DNA from: Amoebophrya sp. A120
Taxonomy: Eukaryota > Sar > Dinophyceae > Syndiniales > Amoebophryaceae
Direction: 5' to 3'
Length of the DNA stretch: 64,000 nucleotides
NCBI GenBank assembly: GCA_905178155.1
Contig: CAJINV010000005.1
Location: 736,564-800,563 of the forward strand
The translations under genes were made by a program, and so were the position numbers. This document shows positions 9,386 through 19,503 of this stretch, piece by piece. Each line of letters opens with the position of its first letter. Within the stretch, counting starts at the first letter, position 1. Below the pieces are notes generated by a model. That model did not search any database, was not told the origin of the DNA, and was given only the letters and a program-made list of their open reading frames with translations.

Positions 9386-12366
9386 TCACCCGGGCGTGAC
9401 GTATGAACTGCAAAAGTATCGTACTCGTATAAATGCATTACAAATTTCCTCAGCATGAGAAATCAAATTTGTAATGCAGATTTGACTTGGAAACAAGATT
9501 TGTAATGCAAGACCTGCATTAGCATTTGTACGAGTACGATACTTTTGCACAGGATATGACGTTTTCCACGACCATTTCCCCGGCTTCGCCAAACCTATGG
9601 ATGTGTCAGAATCGAAATGGACAAAATCGAAACATTTGTGATGCATAAAATGTAGACAATAGACACCCGTAATAGCTCGTAGTACCCTGTCATCTTCCAC
9701 CAAGTGAAACATCAATGGTGAGGTGCCCAGGGCCCCTGGAGGTGAGAAACGAGGGTGGCACCTATAGTCGACCATACCAAATGGTCAACCAGGAAATGAG
9801 GAAGTGGGTAAGGAACACAAATGTCCCGGGATAACAAAAACTGAATATCCCGCACAACCTCTGCCAACCACTGCCCTCGATTTCACAAATGAAAAGGCTA
9901 AGAGCCAATTCAACTCCGGCTACTCTTCCCGAAGCAAGCTCAACCACCTCCCACCAAGAGCGAGCAACGGGGCAATGCCCTGAGGGACCGTAGAGAATCT
10001 CCCCAACGCAGACGTCATGTGGCTTCAGCTCTTAGAGGCCGGCTGACGAATGAAAACGCACACCTCCGGCTGCAGCGGCACAGACCAGAGGGGCAGGGGC
10101 ATAGGAAGAATCGAACCGCACATCCAACTCGACCCAGGTAACCCAGAGAACCCATGAAATGTAGAGCAGTGAAGGCCTGCATTGGGGAGCAGGCATATGA
10201 GACCGATTGCAAGCCTGTTTAGGGGTATGCAATGTGATGCCAGAGTAGCATGACAGGAGCAGTTTTCTTCGCCCAAACAGCATGACAGACTGGATTTGGG
10301 TGCTCCCGAAATTTGATATGCGCCACTTGGAAACTGAGTCTCCAACTGGCATAGATTTTGCGCATCACAAATTTTTGGATTTTGTCAATTTTGATTCTGA
10401 CACTTCCATAAAAGCCCTCCGCCACGTAGTCCACCCCCAGTGAGAACCACCAACCGAGATCGTGCGGACTGTATCAAGGTGAAAAATGCCTCCACCCCCG
10501 AACTTGGGAGCATTTGTATTGCAAACCTTTTCAAATGAAACATTCGCTCTCTGGCACTTATCAGCATCACAGATTCCCAATCGTGAATAGCAAACATTTG
10601 CATTGCAAAAGACCCCAGCGAGAGTGGCGCTTGTCATGCGAGCGATGCGATACACGCCTAGAGTCTTTATCAGAAAGATTCATACTTCTTTTATGCATGA
10701 CAAAAAGTTTGCATTATTTGGAAACTTCGCATCACAAGTTTTTGCGACTTTGGTTGTGGGGGCATTTTTTCCTTGTGATAGACTGCCCACCCGGTTCACC
10801 TCCTTCATCAGGGACCCAAAGGTTTTGCTGAACCCGCTGTGCTCCATCTCCTGCGGGCGGCAGAGGAGTTCCAGATGGGTGACCGGTTTGCACAGGTAGT
10901 TGTACTCCTTTTCCATCAGGTCGACGAACGTCTTGTCCGGATTCTCGCGGTCGAAGTAGGCCTCATTCTCCACCCAAATGCGCGGCCGGTCCTTCGTCAG
11001 CAGCTGCTTTGCGCCTTTCACCACCGCGATCTCCATGAATTCCACGTCGATCTTCATGAAGTTAATTTTCTGGTCCGGCTTCAGCAACTTTTTCTGCCTC
11101 AGCGCTTCGATCGCGGTGTCCAGCGTCTTCACATCCACCAACTCCTTCCGCTCCTCCGCCTGGTACGCCAGGTGCTGCTGCTTCGCCTCCGCGCCCACCT
11201 TGTACTGTTCGGCCACGCGCATGGCGCTGGGGACGGACAACTTGGTCAAGTCCGGCTGGTACAATTCTAAGTGGTCGTTCGACTCCCCAATCGCATGCTG
11301 GAACGTGAAGCAGTTGGTCAGCCCGTTCAACGCGACGTTCGCGGTGAGCTGCTGAAACAGCAGTCGGAAGGGCTCGAACGCGAACACTTTCCCGCTCACC
11401 CCCACTTTCTCGGCCAACGGCACGGTGAACCCGCCCACGTTCGCGCCGATGTCCAATACCACGTCGCCCTCGTTCAGAAACGACTGCATCGCGTACGACT
11501 GCGCCAGGTCGAACGTGCCCCAGTGCCGCACCGCGTTGCCCACATTCATGTCCATGGCCGGGGCGAGGAAGTGGTGGGGCACGTCCCTTTCGATTTTCCC
11601 CAGGCAGCACGTGTCATAAGTGAAAAAATCGTCGAAGCAACCGGAAGCGGGGCCGGGTTCGCAACAAGATCGGACGTCCAGATGCGTGCCCCCCGGCCAG
11701 CACTTGTCTTGCCACGTTCGGGAGATCGGCGGCGTACGGTGGTTGGAAGTGAGAACGGTCGGGAAATGGACGCCACCGACCTGCGAATGCGATAGATTGA
11801 TTTTGCGATAAAAAATTAAGTAGCTTTTTCGTGTAAGTACGTATCTCTCACTCTAATTATTCATGGGGTACCCGTACCTGTGGTCTTCACCAACATGGAT
11901 GCAAGAGCAGCATACAATCGACCTTTACTTGTACACTGGGATCGAGAGGACCCTCCAACACCTTATGCTTATCCATTCTGGCTATGACTATGTGTTCTTA
12001 AACCAGAAAAAGTACCGCCACGCTCTTCCGATCCTTTCCCTCATCCAACTTCCCATTTTTCAACTCTTCCACGCAATTCGTGTAGAAATTGATGAAGTCC
12101 CCGCTCGTCCACGCGGAACCGAAGTTCTGCTGCGTGAACTCCGCGGCGCGGACCAAATCCAGGCAGTTTTCGCGACTGAGAAAAAACTGTTCCGGGTGGT
12201 CCAAGATCGCCTTGGCTCGATCTTGCCACGCGTTGTGGAGCGGAGCGTCAGCCAGCACCGACTCGACTGGGGACAGGCAGAGAATCTGTTGCACTTGTTT
12301 CGCGAACAGGAAAAACGCGGTGGCAAAAGGTGGCCTTGACGGTCGCTTCCTGCTCGGGAAAGCCAT
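9386..12366 (-). CDS. FkbM-family methyltransferase, membrane-anchored
   Basis: Five exons (12016-12366, 10781-11780, 10411-10466, 9557-9590, 9386-9396) total 483 codons. The gene has one GT-AG intron (11781-12015) and three introners. A hydrophobic segment follows a basic N-terminus (PPFATAFFLFAKQVQQILCL), so a type II membrane or secreted form is likely. Residues ~220-390 are an FkbM-type SAM-dependent methyltransferase: motif I VVLDIGANVGGFTVPLAE, then GKVFAFEP, NVALNGL, and KIDVEFMEIAVVKGAKQLL. FkbM enzymes methylate hydroxyls or sugars; the substrate here is unknown. A Cys-rich stretch (~150-180) precedes the domain. The last two exons encode only ~15 residues, ending VVENVTPG. Confidence 0.82.
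9402..9556. mobile_element. Introner, family E, short copy
   Basis: 155 bp. Ends TATGAACTGCAAAAGTATCG and, inverted, TATCCTGTGCAAAAGTATCG, followed by TACTCGTA. Identical TGACG repeats flank it (9397-9401, 9557-9561). It sits 11 nt before the stop of the FkbM gene. Confidence 0.88.
9596..10410. mobile_element. Introner, family D, enlarged copy (815 bp)
   Basis: Ends TATGGATGTGTCAGAATC and, inverted, TATGGAAGTGTCAGAATC. Flanks AAACC/AAAGC. Other D copies here are 308 bp, so about 500 bp of extra sequence (roughly 9660-10150) lies inside. Removal joins VAEGF to GEAGEM in frame. Confidence 0.8.
10472..10780. mobile_element. Introner, family B, in the FkbM gene
   Basis: 309 bp. Ends TATCAAGGTGAAAAATGCC and, inverted, TATCACAAGGAAAAAATGCC, with a CCCCCACC core. 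Identical GACTG repeats on both sides. It interrupts the C-terminal part of the methyltransferase; removal keeps the frame. Confidence 0.88.
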
Positions 12367-13144
12367 TTTGATGTCCAACTTTCTTCGGGAAAAAGGGGTT
12401 CTTCAGTAAAGTGGCGAACGCTTTCGCGTCCGAGGTGGTCTAGTAAATGAATTTTTTCATGAAGACTTATTTGCGACCCAATTTTTACGTCAGAGGTGAA
12501 GACGAAACATCAACAAACCAACATCAAAAAAATCTTCTTCGTGGAAAAGTAAAGCGAAAACGCTAGTCCGAGAAAGCGAGAGCCCAACCATGAGTGATGG
12601 CCACAAATGGGATGAGAAATGAATAGATACTAAGCAGAGAGTCGTGGAAGTTCTTAAGTCAAATTCAAATAGGGAGAGCGGCCTTGAAGGCATTGATTAA
12701 GTAGGTGTCATTTTTTTTCTTGTTAAACTTTGCTATTGCTCTACTCACGTGTAAATTTAACCAAAAGTGAAGCAGTGCTTCCAATTTAGTCTTTTCTTTT
12801 TCCAATGTGAAAAAGTACTTAATTGAAAGAATACACGATTGATGATGAATCGGTCACGATGATACGGCTTCTTCCCAAAACGACCCACAAACCCTCGTCA
12901 CACGACGAACAGCACGAATCGAAATTCAGGGCAAAATCTATCTCGCTATCAGCTCCGCCACCGCCGGCGAGCAATTGGTGATTGCGATCGATCCAAGTAT
13001 TCGTTCTTCCGAGTATCATCAAGATTTTGATTTTTTATGTTCTGCATACACAGTTGGAAGGCTTTTTTCATTTCGTCCTGGCAGCTAATAGTACTGCAAT
13101 GGCGATATTAGCGCTAGCGTAGACAACTTCACCAGAGTCCATCT
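12367..13144. other. Intergenic region
   Basis: About 780 bp with only short frames. No domain, repeat or introner end seen. Confidence 0.4.
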
Positions 13145-15629
13145 CTACAATTCCTTTCGACTGCTTCTCCTCTTCCCGTACATAATGTCCTCCATGGCCG
13201 CAATGTCCGTCACGTTCAGTGGCGGCAGATCCTTGACCGCCACTGCCTCCTTCACGTGCTGCGGGTCCTTGCATCCCGTCAGCGGCTGCCCGCCGCAGCT
13301 GTCTGGATCGAAAGGAAAAAATCCCCCGTAACCCCTCCTACCGAATAGTGGGAAATAATTCGTGCTGCCGACGTGTAGTAGTCGTGTGCGTGTACTACAG
13401 TACAAATCAGATCTGTATTGCTGCAAGGCACTTCAGTACTTGGTTGGTGCTAGTTCGCCTGTGCAGCCGCGAAACGACTAGCTATTTGTTCTTTTGACAG
13501 ACAGGTGCTCTGCTATCTCCCGAAAAGAAACGGGCTGCGACGAAAAGCGGCCCTCGCCGGTCCTTTATCGTTTATGAAAATAGAATGACGCGTGCGCTTC
13601 TCAAGGTTTATGAAAATAGAAAACATCTTCATGACAATGACTTAGACTTTCTTGCGTACACAGAACTAAAATCCGGCATCACAAATTTCCTTTCCGATGA
13701 GGGGTGGGGGCACTTTGCCTCGCAGTAGTCCAGGATGTATCGGTAAATGATCTGTGCGGGGGTCGCCTGCAGCCGCTGAGCGAGGCTCTGGACGGGTGGG
13801 GAGCCCATCAGGCCAGGGTTGGCGGTCAGAGTCCAGAAGGATTGGTACCTGATTCCAAAAAATGGATTTCGATTTGGTTTCATTCTTCAACAAGCTCGGA
13901 GTTCCGTTCGTTGCAATGTGCAGTCGAAGATCTAGATGAAAAACGATACACCAAAACGACATGCTCGTGTTGAGAAGCATCAATCACAATCTCATCAAAC
14001 GTAACCGAGAATTCTTGGGGAACAATTGATTGATTTGCAATAACAGAAAAATTGCGAACTAGTCGTAGTACCGTATCCCGTGTTCCTGGCAAAAGCTGCG
14101 TAACTCCCGGTCAAAACCGGTGTCGCTATAAAAGCGGTTCTGCAGCACGATGGGCTTGTGCTTGGCCTCCTTGAAGAGGTACTGGAAAAAATCCAGATCG
14201 TAGATGTTCGAAGCGCCGAGAAAACGCAGCTTTGTCCTGTGTAAAAAGCGATAAGCAGTACCCATACTAAGTACCAAATACATAGTCAAATAAATTGGAA
14301 ATTTCTATGATATTTCATCCCTATTTATACAAGTCAGCATGTTGTAGATGTTCTTGCGCATGTTGACAAGGTCGGGTCCGTAGTGTAGTAGCATGAGAAG
14401 TTTCGTCCGGGAGATTAGAGCACAACCAATATTCGTACACAAGTCGTGGAAATAATGCGTGCCCCCTCGTCCTCTCATGGTGCCCTTACGTATCAGAAAC
14501 ACACTCCGCTACTGCTTGCTTCTGAACATGCAAATTTGCATGACAAATCTGGCGGAGATGTGAGCACTACTACGTTTCTACACAGGATAACCTTGCCCTC
14601 GTCGACCGCGGTTTCCATCGCTCGCCACGCTGTCATGGTCAAATCCGCTCTCCCTTTCACCGGGCCGTGTAGCACGAGCGAGTCGATCACTTCGATGCCG
14701 AGGTTCTTCCGGCTCACCTCTACCGACTGCGCCACCTGCTCGTCCAGCGGCGCATTTTTGTCGTAGGGGATCCGGTTTTTGTCCTGTCCGTCCAAACTGG
14801 TAAACTTCGTCTGAATCCACACGTCCTCCCGAGAACAGAGCTTTTCCTCGAATACCTCGCGCAGAGCCTTCCCGAAAATATCATGTGAAATTCTGATACC
14901 CATACTCTACGCGGGCTGTTACCGACACTAAGACTCGCATGGGCCGCAGGAATATCTTCTGAAAGGAAGTGGAACGCATCTCCTCTGCCGAGACAGAAAA
15001 GATTTCCGGTCGTGTTTATTGTGCTGTGGAATCCTTTCTACAAATGCTGTAAGTACACAGTAACAGGGTATAAAAACAGGTGGCCGCTTCGCGACGCGCC
15101 CGTGGTCCTTCTCCTTCCTACGCAACAATGCCCTGCGGAAAGAAATAACTCGTCATGCGTGCTGCCTCCCCATCATTCAAACTTTTGGGTTTGTGTTGTC
15201 GAGTTCCGAACTGGAGTATGGGTATCGGCTGATTTTGCTCAGAATAGACTAGATGTTCTTGGTAGTGCTTCGGCTGGCAGGCTGTGTCTACCGCCCGGAA
15301 CCCGGCCTTGTATCCCACGAAAAAAGTGTTACAGTTACACATTTGTTGTCAATTCAGCAACACAAATTTCTCTGCATGAGGGAGAAAACTTGCAATGCAG
15401 AAATCCAAAGGGAATAAAACACCTATGAAACGAAGCTCCTATGCATATCCGGCATGACAGCGCTGGTCTCTCTTGCTTGGCCTGCAACACAATGTGCAAC
15501 TGTAACACTTTTTTCCCAGCATAACTTGAAGGCTTTCTTCACTAAGTCCGTAGTTCTATCCTCTTTCCACGCGGTTCCGTACAGCATCGCAATCTCGCGA
15601 AAAGGGATTTTGCACACACCGGGGATCAT
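13145..15629 (-). CDS. Aldo/keto reductase
   Basis: Six exons (15524-15629, 15250-15305, 14590-14906, 14072-14227, 13721-13848, 13145-13293) total 303 codons, close to the usual ~300 for the family. Introns: three introners and two GT-AG introns (13849-14071, 14907-15249). Family motifs run in order: KIPFREIAMLYGTAW, AGFRAVDTACQPKHYQE (catalytic Asp and Tyr), VWIQTKFTSLDGQD (catalytic Lys), IDSLVLHGP (catalytic His), RFLGASNIYDL, IVLQNRFYSDTGFD and GGQPLTGCKDPQHVKEA (C-terminal NADPH-binding part). The full tetrad is present, so an active NAD(P)H-dependent carbonyl reductase in the cytosol is expected; substrate unknown. No targeting signal at the ATG at 15629. Confidence 0.88.
13299..13720. 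mobile_element. Introner, divergent family C, in the aldo/keto reductase
   Basis: 422 bp between identical CGCAG repeats (13294-13298, 13721-13725). The left end reads CTGTCTGGATCGAAAGGAAA then AAATCCCCC; the right end has GGGGTGGGGGCACTTTGCC. The outer ends have lost the TAT/ATA form seen elsewhere. Inside, a 15-bp unit GTTTATGAAAATAGA occurs twice (about 13570 and 13607). Confidence 0.7.
14233..14589. mobile_element. Introner, family F, in the aldo/keto reductase
   Basis: 357 bp. Ends TGTCCTGTGTAAAAAGCG and, inverted, TATCCTGTGTAGAAACG. Flanks AGCTT/ACCTT (4 of 5). Removal joins DEGK to the RFLGASN motif in frame. Confidence 0.85.
14895..15226. repeat. 13-bp perfect inverted repeats bounding an aldo/keto reductase intron
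   Basis: GATACCCATACTC (14895-14907) and its exact complement (15214-15226) lie 306 bp apart, close to the two ends of an intron. Unlike the true introners, removing this unit by the repeat rule does not keep frame. A GT-AG intron at 14907-15249 does. It may be an introner that now uses ordinary splice sites. Confidence 0.6.
15311..15523. mobile_element. Introner, family G, in the aldo/keto reductase
   Basis: 213 bp. Ends TATCCCACGAAAAAAGTG and, inverted, TATGCTGGGAAAAAAGTG, then TTACAGTT. Flanks CCTTG/ACTTG (4 of 5). Removal joins VKKAFK to AGFRAVDTA, rebuilding the catalytic Asp region. Confidence 0.87.
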
Positions 15630-16439
15630 GTTGTTTCGAAAGTTTCCTATGCAACTAATACTGAGCTTAGTAAGCGAAAGAGAAAGTAGCGATAAATGAA
15701 GTGAACATAAGGTCGACTTAGGAACCCTAAATTGAAGGCGATATCGATGATGAAAAGTGTTTCTTCTACTTGGTTGCGCCAGGAGCTTCTTCTGTTGTTG
15801 CTCTCGCGCGATTACACATAATTAGAAGCACTCACCTCGTTTCATCTTTTCTTAGCAGTAAAAATGTGCTCTCCTATAAATCTTCACAGAGAGCAAGGTG
15901 AGGATCATATCTTGTGAAGGGTTAGTCACTGCAGAACAAGCGGGCAACAGGCGTGCTGCTGTACCACAATCGAGCTGCAGAAAATGATGTACGATGATCA
16001 TGTGACCACGGAAGGGACAAAAGTGCGCACTATTACTTTATACCGATCATTTTGAACTTTTTACAGAGTCGGACTTTCATCTGCATCACGACCGACCCCT
16101 AGCGACGCGTTCACCGTGGGACCTCTTCTATCGTGTGAACACAAGAAGAATCGCTGACGGCAAGCAACCAATCAACGCGCGCTTTTGGACTTCTTTTGCC
16201 AGCGGCACTAGCAGCTGGATCTAGGTAATTCAGCCAGGTTTTATTACGGCTTACAGTTGCTTTTTTGTCGCCTGAGCAAGGGTGATATTTCGGGTAGTCG
16301 CTGATGAAATCTTCTGGACAGAAGAAGTTCTTGTGGGTCGAAAAAGTTCTTTGCCGTGACAAGGCAGTAGGAAGTAAGATGATTGAAGAAACGAAACTTC
16401 TACACCCCTACATATAACATTCGGCTACCATACCTTTCA
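15630..16439. other. Intergenic region
   Basis: About 800 bp with one 83-codon minus-strand frame (16111-16362) that has no recognisable motif. Nothing else seen. Confidence 0.4.
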
Positions 16440-17864
16440 TCACACCAACTTGGCCTTCACAAACTCTTTCAAGTTTTGCTCCGATGGCGTCACTGTCATC
16501 CTCGTTCTGTTGGTCCCGTGTTCCAGCCAAAATGCCGGCAATGTCGTCACCTCGTACTCGGACGTGATCTCCTCCAATTCGTCCACGTCGATGACTACAA
16601 ACGCCGCGGTGCTGTGCGCAGCAGCCAGCTGCGCGAAGACCGGCTTCAGTTTCTGGCAGGGTTTGCACCAGCTCGCGGTGAAGTCGAGGACCATCGGTCG
16701 CTGTTCTGCTTTCTTCCGCAAAGCTTCGAACTGCTCCTCCGACTTGCAGTAGGTATCAAATGCAAACATGTAGTTTCGGTCTGGAGGGAAGTTGTCATGC
16801 TGACCATGATTCGCGGAATATGGTGTTGATGATCAGCAGGTACTATAAATATATAAACTCTCGGGTTACAATTTGATGCTCGCAAACATGACAAAGTATT
16901 CTACTTCTAGGGGCTCTTTTTTTTCCGCGCGAGCGGTCGCGGCACTTCAGCAACTATACAGGCACCTCGCGATGTTCATCTTGAACCTGTTGCCGTTGCG
17001 ACGTCGTGTGTGCATGAGAAACTTCACAGCCGTCTTGTCCGACAAAAATCTGCAATGCAAAAAATCGTTCAACCAATCTACTTCAAAAGACAAAAATCTG
17101 CATAAGTAATTGTAAATCTTGCAATCTTCCAGTTCCAGACTGAGATCATATTTGCGATGCCTAGTAGACCACCTCACCAGCTACCCAGTTGTCTTCCTCG
17201 TCCGACACGCCGGAGGCCGTGCTAGCCGCGGAGGAGTTTGGCTGCTTGTTTTTGTTCAACCCTGCAAGTTCCACACCGTCCGCCGATCCTTTCATGCTGC
17301 AGGTCGAAACCCCGGAGGCGGGGCAACACGTCGAAGTAGTAGAAGACTGTTGCTTTTTGCCTCCTCCGCAAGCGGCACTCGGCATGCCGTAGAAGAGGAA
17401 CTTCCGCACACTGGTGGGCAGTAGGTCGAGCACCGGCTTCACCCAGGGGTAGCATTTCGTGTCCCAGAAGGATATCCTGAGTAAAAACGTACCCACGCCA
17501 GAGTTGTAATGCAGATTTGCAAAGAGAGGAAGACTTGTAATGCGCATCCCCATGAGAGCCATTTCCAGTCGTGTTTTGGAATTTGTGATGCTGTGAACAG
17601 GATGAGCAGATGAATCTGTGATGCGGCTGCACTTGCTAACCTGCACTACACTGCATAGTGCAATTTGTCATGCGTGACTCACAAAACTCCTAGGTTTGTG
17701 TTGCAAAATCCCCATCCTGACTCTGGTGTGGGTGCGTTTTCACTCAGGATACAGGACTTCAGATCCTTTTTTCGCTCCTCCGGAATGTAGTTCCACAACG
17801 GCTTCAGAACGAGAAAAATCACCGGCCAGATCGGGCAGCAAACCGGACCGAGGCAGATGATCAT
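16440..17864 (-). CDS. Membrane-anchored thioredoxin
   Basis: Three exons (17752-17864, 17164-17467, 16440-16748) separated by two introners total 241 codons. Residues ~1-25 are hydrophobic (MIICLGPVCCPIWPVIFLVL) and followed by KPLWNYIPEE; this front part resembles the small UPF0729/C18orf32 membrane protein family, a tentative match. A Ser/Cys/Gly-rich linker follows. Residues ~140-241 are a thioredoxin fold: FEALRKKAEQRPMVLDFTA, active site WCKPC (166-170), VVIDVDELEEITSEYEV and the cis-Pro loop TTLPAF. It should act as a membrane-tethered disulfide reductant or oxidoreductase. A reader ignoring the introner would call a short thioredoxin starting at 16769, but that ATG lies inside the introner terminus. 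Confidence 0.82.
16754..17163. mobile_element. Introner, divergent family A, in the thioredoxin gene
   Basis: 410 bp. Ends TATCAAATGCAAACATGTAG, then TCGGTCTGGA, and, inverted, TAGGCATCGCAAATATGATC, then CAGTCTGGAA. Flanks GTAGG/GTAGA (4 of 5). Removal joins GEVVY to CKSEEQ. The element supplies both a false stop for the upstream frame and a false ATG for the downstream one. Confidence 0.85.
17473..17751. mobile_element. Introner, family F, in the thioredoxin gene
   Basis: 279 bp. Ends TATCCTGAGTAAAAACGTAC and, inverted, TATCCTGAGTGAAAACGC. Flanks AAGGA/CAGGA (4 of 5). Contains many TTGTNATGC motifs. Removal joins KKDLKS to FWDTKCYP in frame. Confidence 0.87.
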
Positions 17865-19503
17865 TTTTCAATTTCCGGATTGATACACGTCGATCGAATA
17901 GCCGATCTTTACTAGTACTGGTGTGTACTTATTTATTACTCACGACCTGTGGACGTCGCAAGAGGTGGTCGGTGCTATGCAAATTTGTATAGCATGCTTT
18001 TTTCAACACCGTTTACTTCTAAGGCAGGGAGGTGTATCTGTCGTATTGGGAAAAAAACTGAAGTCTACTTGGGTTTGGTTCGATTGGCACGAGGTCCTGC
18101 GAAAGGAATCGTCGAACAGAGGTAAAACAATTGACACGAAACAGGACCTAAATACAGCAGTAATGCATGATGAATCCGAGACCTTCCCAAAATTATTTAA
18201 CTCACTCTTCGGAATCGGATAGGAAATCATCTTTGCTCCATACAAGACGAGAGGATCATTCATGCCTGTGAATTTCTTTTCGTACGATCGACGTTGATTT
18301 GTTCAAGGGTGGAAATGCGACGGAAATCAAAGTTGTCTGCGTTACGAGTATGAAAAATCCTTCATGACAAGCATTAATTTGTGCTGTCAAACGTGTTTCA
18401 AAAGTTGTTCTTTACGGTTTTGCGAACCATGGAACACAATGGATTCTCCAAGCAGAAGGGAAACCGCACACCTGGCACGCTCTTCGCGGCTTTCTTTTTT
18501 GACCACATCAAGACCTTGTGAGTTCAATAACCGAGCATCTGTCAATAGACTCGCACTAGCGAAACATCCGAGCGTGAAGGAGGTTTTTGCGCCACAACGA
18601 ACTCAGAAGATTCCACCAGTTCAACTTCGATAATAGACGTAAATGTAATGCTAGCCGGTCTAATATGTCATGTCCGAGTTTTTTCATCCAAACTAGCGTC
18701 ATACAGTCTCACATGGCGGTCGTTTTTTTTTCTTGCTCTTGCTTAACTCGTGGACTACAAAATTTCGCTCGCAGCATACTTATTCAAATAGTACAACCAT
18801 CACAGTCCTCAACAATACCACGGTAGCGAAGAAAGTTGTGCGCAAGAGGACTATATATTTGGAGCGATGATCTTTCAATCCCGCACGAGTTTAGTAAATT
18901 TTAGTCGCTTGCATGTAGTACGTTTATATTTTGTGTGCCTGCGGCTTTTATCTCAAGGTGCTTAGAGCGCCTCCTCCTCTCCCGTGTTGTGAAAATTGCT
19001 GACGAGCGGACCCTTGTTGCAGCAACAACCGGGGACGCAAGCGCAGAAAAGAACGCTTCATTCGCGGGAGACGAGAGAAGGCGATCTGTTAAAACGTGCT
19101 GCATCTAGCCACGGCATACATCATAAAGAGAATTTTACTTGTAAAATCTATATCTATTTTTTCCTTCTATTTCCGGTAGTTCGATAGCTGAGATCGAGTT
19201 CCTACCCGAGGGATCGCACTTGTTGGCCCCAAATGAATCTACCCTCGTCTCACTTGTACGAATAAAATGGTAGTACTGTGTAGCCATGCGCAAAAAAATT
19301 ATATACTTACAAAGGTCCAGCATGTGTATTTTTCAAAAGAACAACAATACAGCATGGTACTTGAAGTATGACCTCTCAACAGGTCGTTGCAAAAAAAGGC
19401 ATCATGATCATATTCTGTACTATCTTCCTTTGGTGCTCTTCCGCCTAATACCACGTAAACCTCGGGCTCTTGTTCCACGATGGAGGAACGACCTTCGGTT
19501 CTC
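17865..19503. other. Long region without a supported gene
   Basis: About 1.6 kb. Frames up to 99 codons on either strand lack domains or splice continuity. No introner ends found. Confidence 0.4.

Noticed and set aside
14897-15224. True introner with TIRs TACCCATACTC in the aldo/keto reductase
   Set aside because: Removal by the 5-bp repeat rule leaves the frame broken and meets a stop. A GT-AG intron at 14907-15249 keeps the frame, so only the inverted repeat is annotated.
16440-16769. Stand-alone 109-codon thioredoxin starting at ATG 16769
   Set aside because: The start codon and first residues lie inside the introner terminus. Removing the introner gives a longer in-frame protein with a membrane anchor.
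18003-18263. 86-codon minus-strand frame
   Set aside because: No domain, signal or splice continuity. Likely a chance frame.
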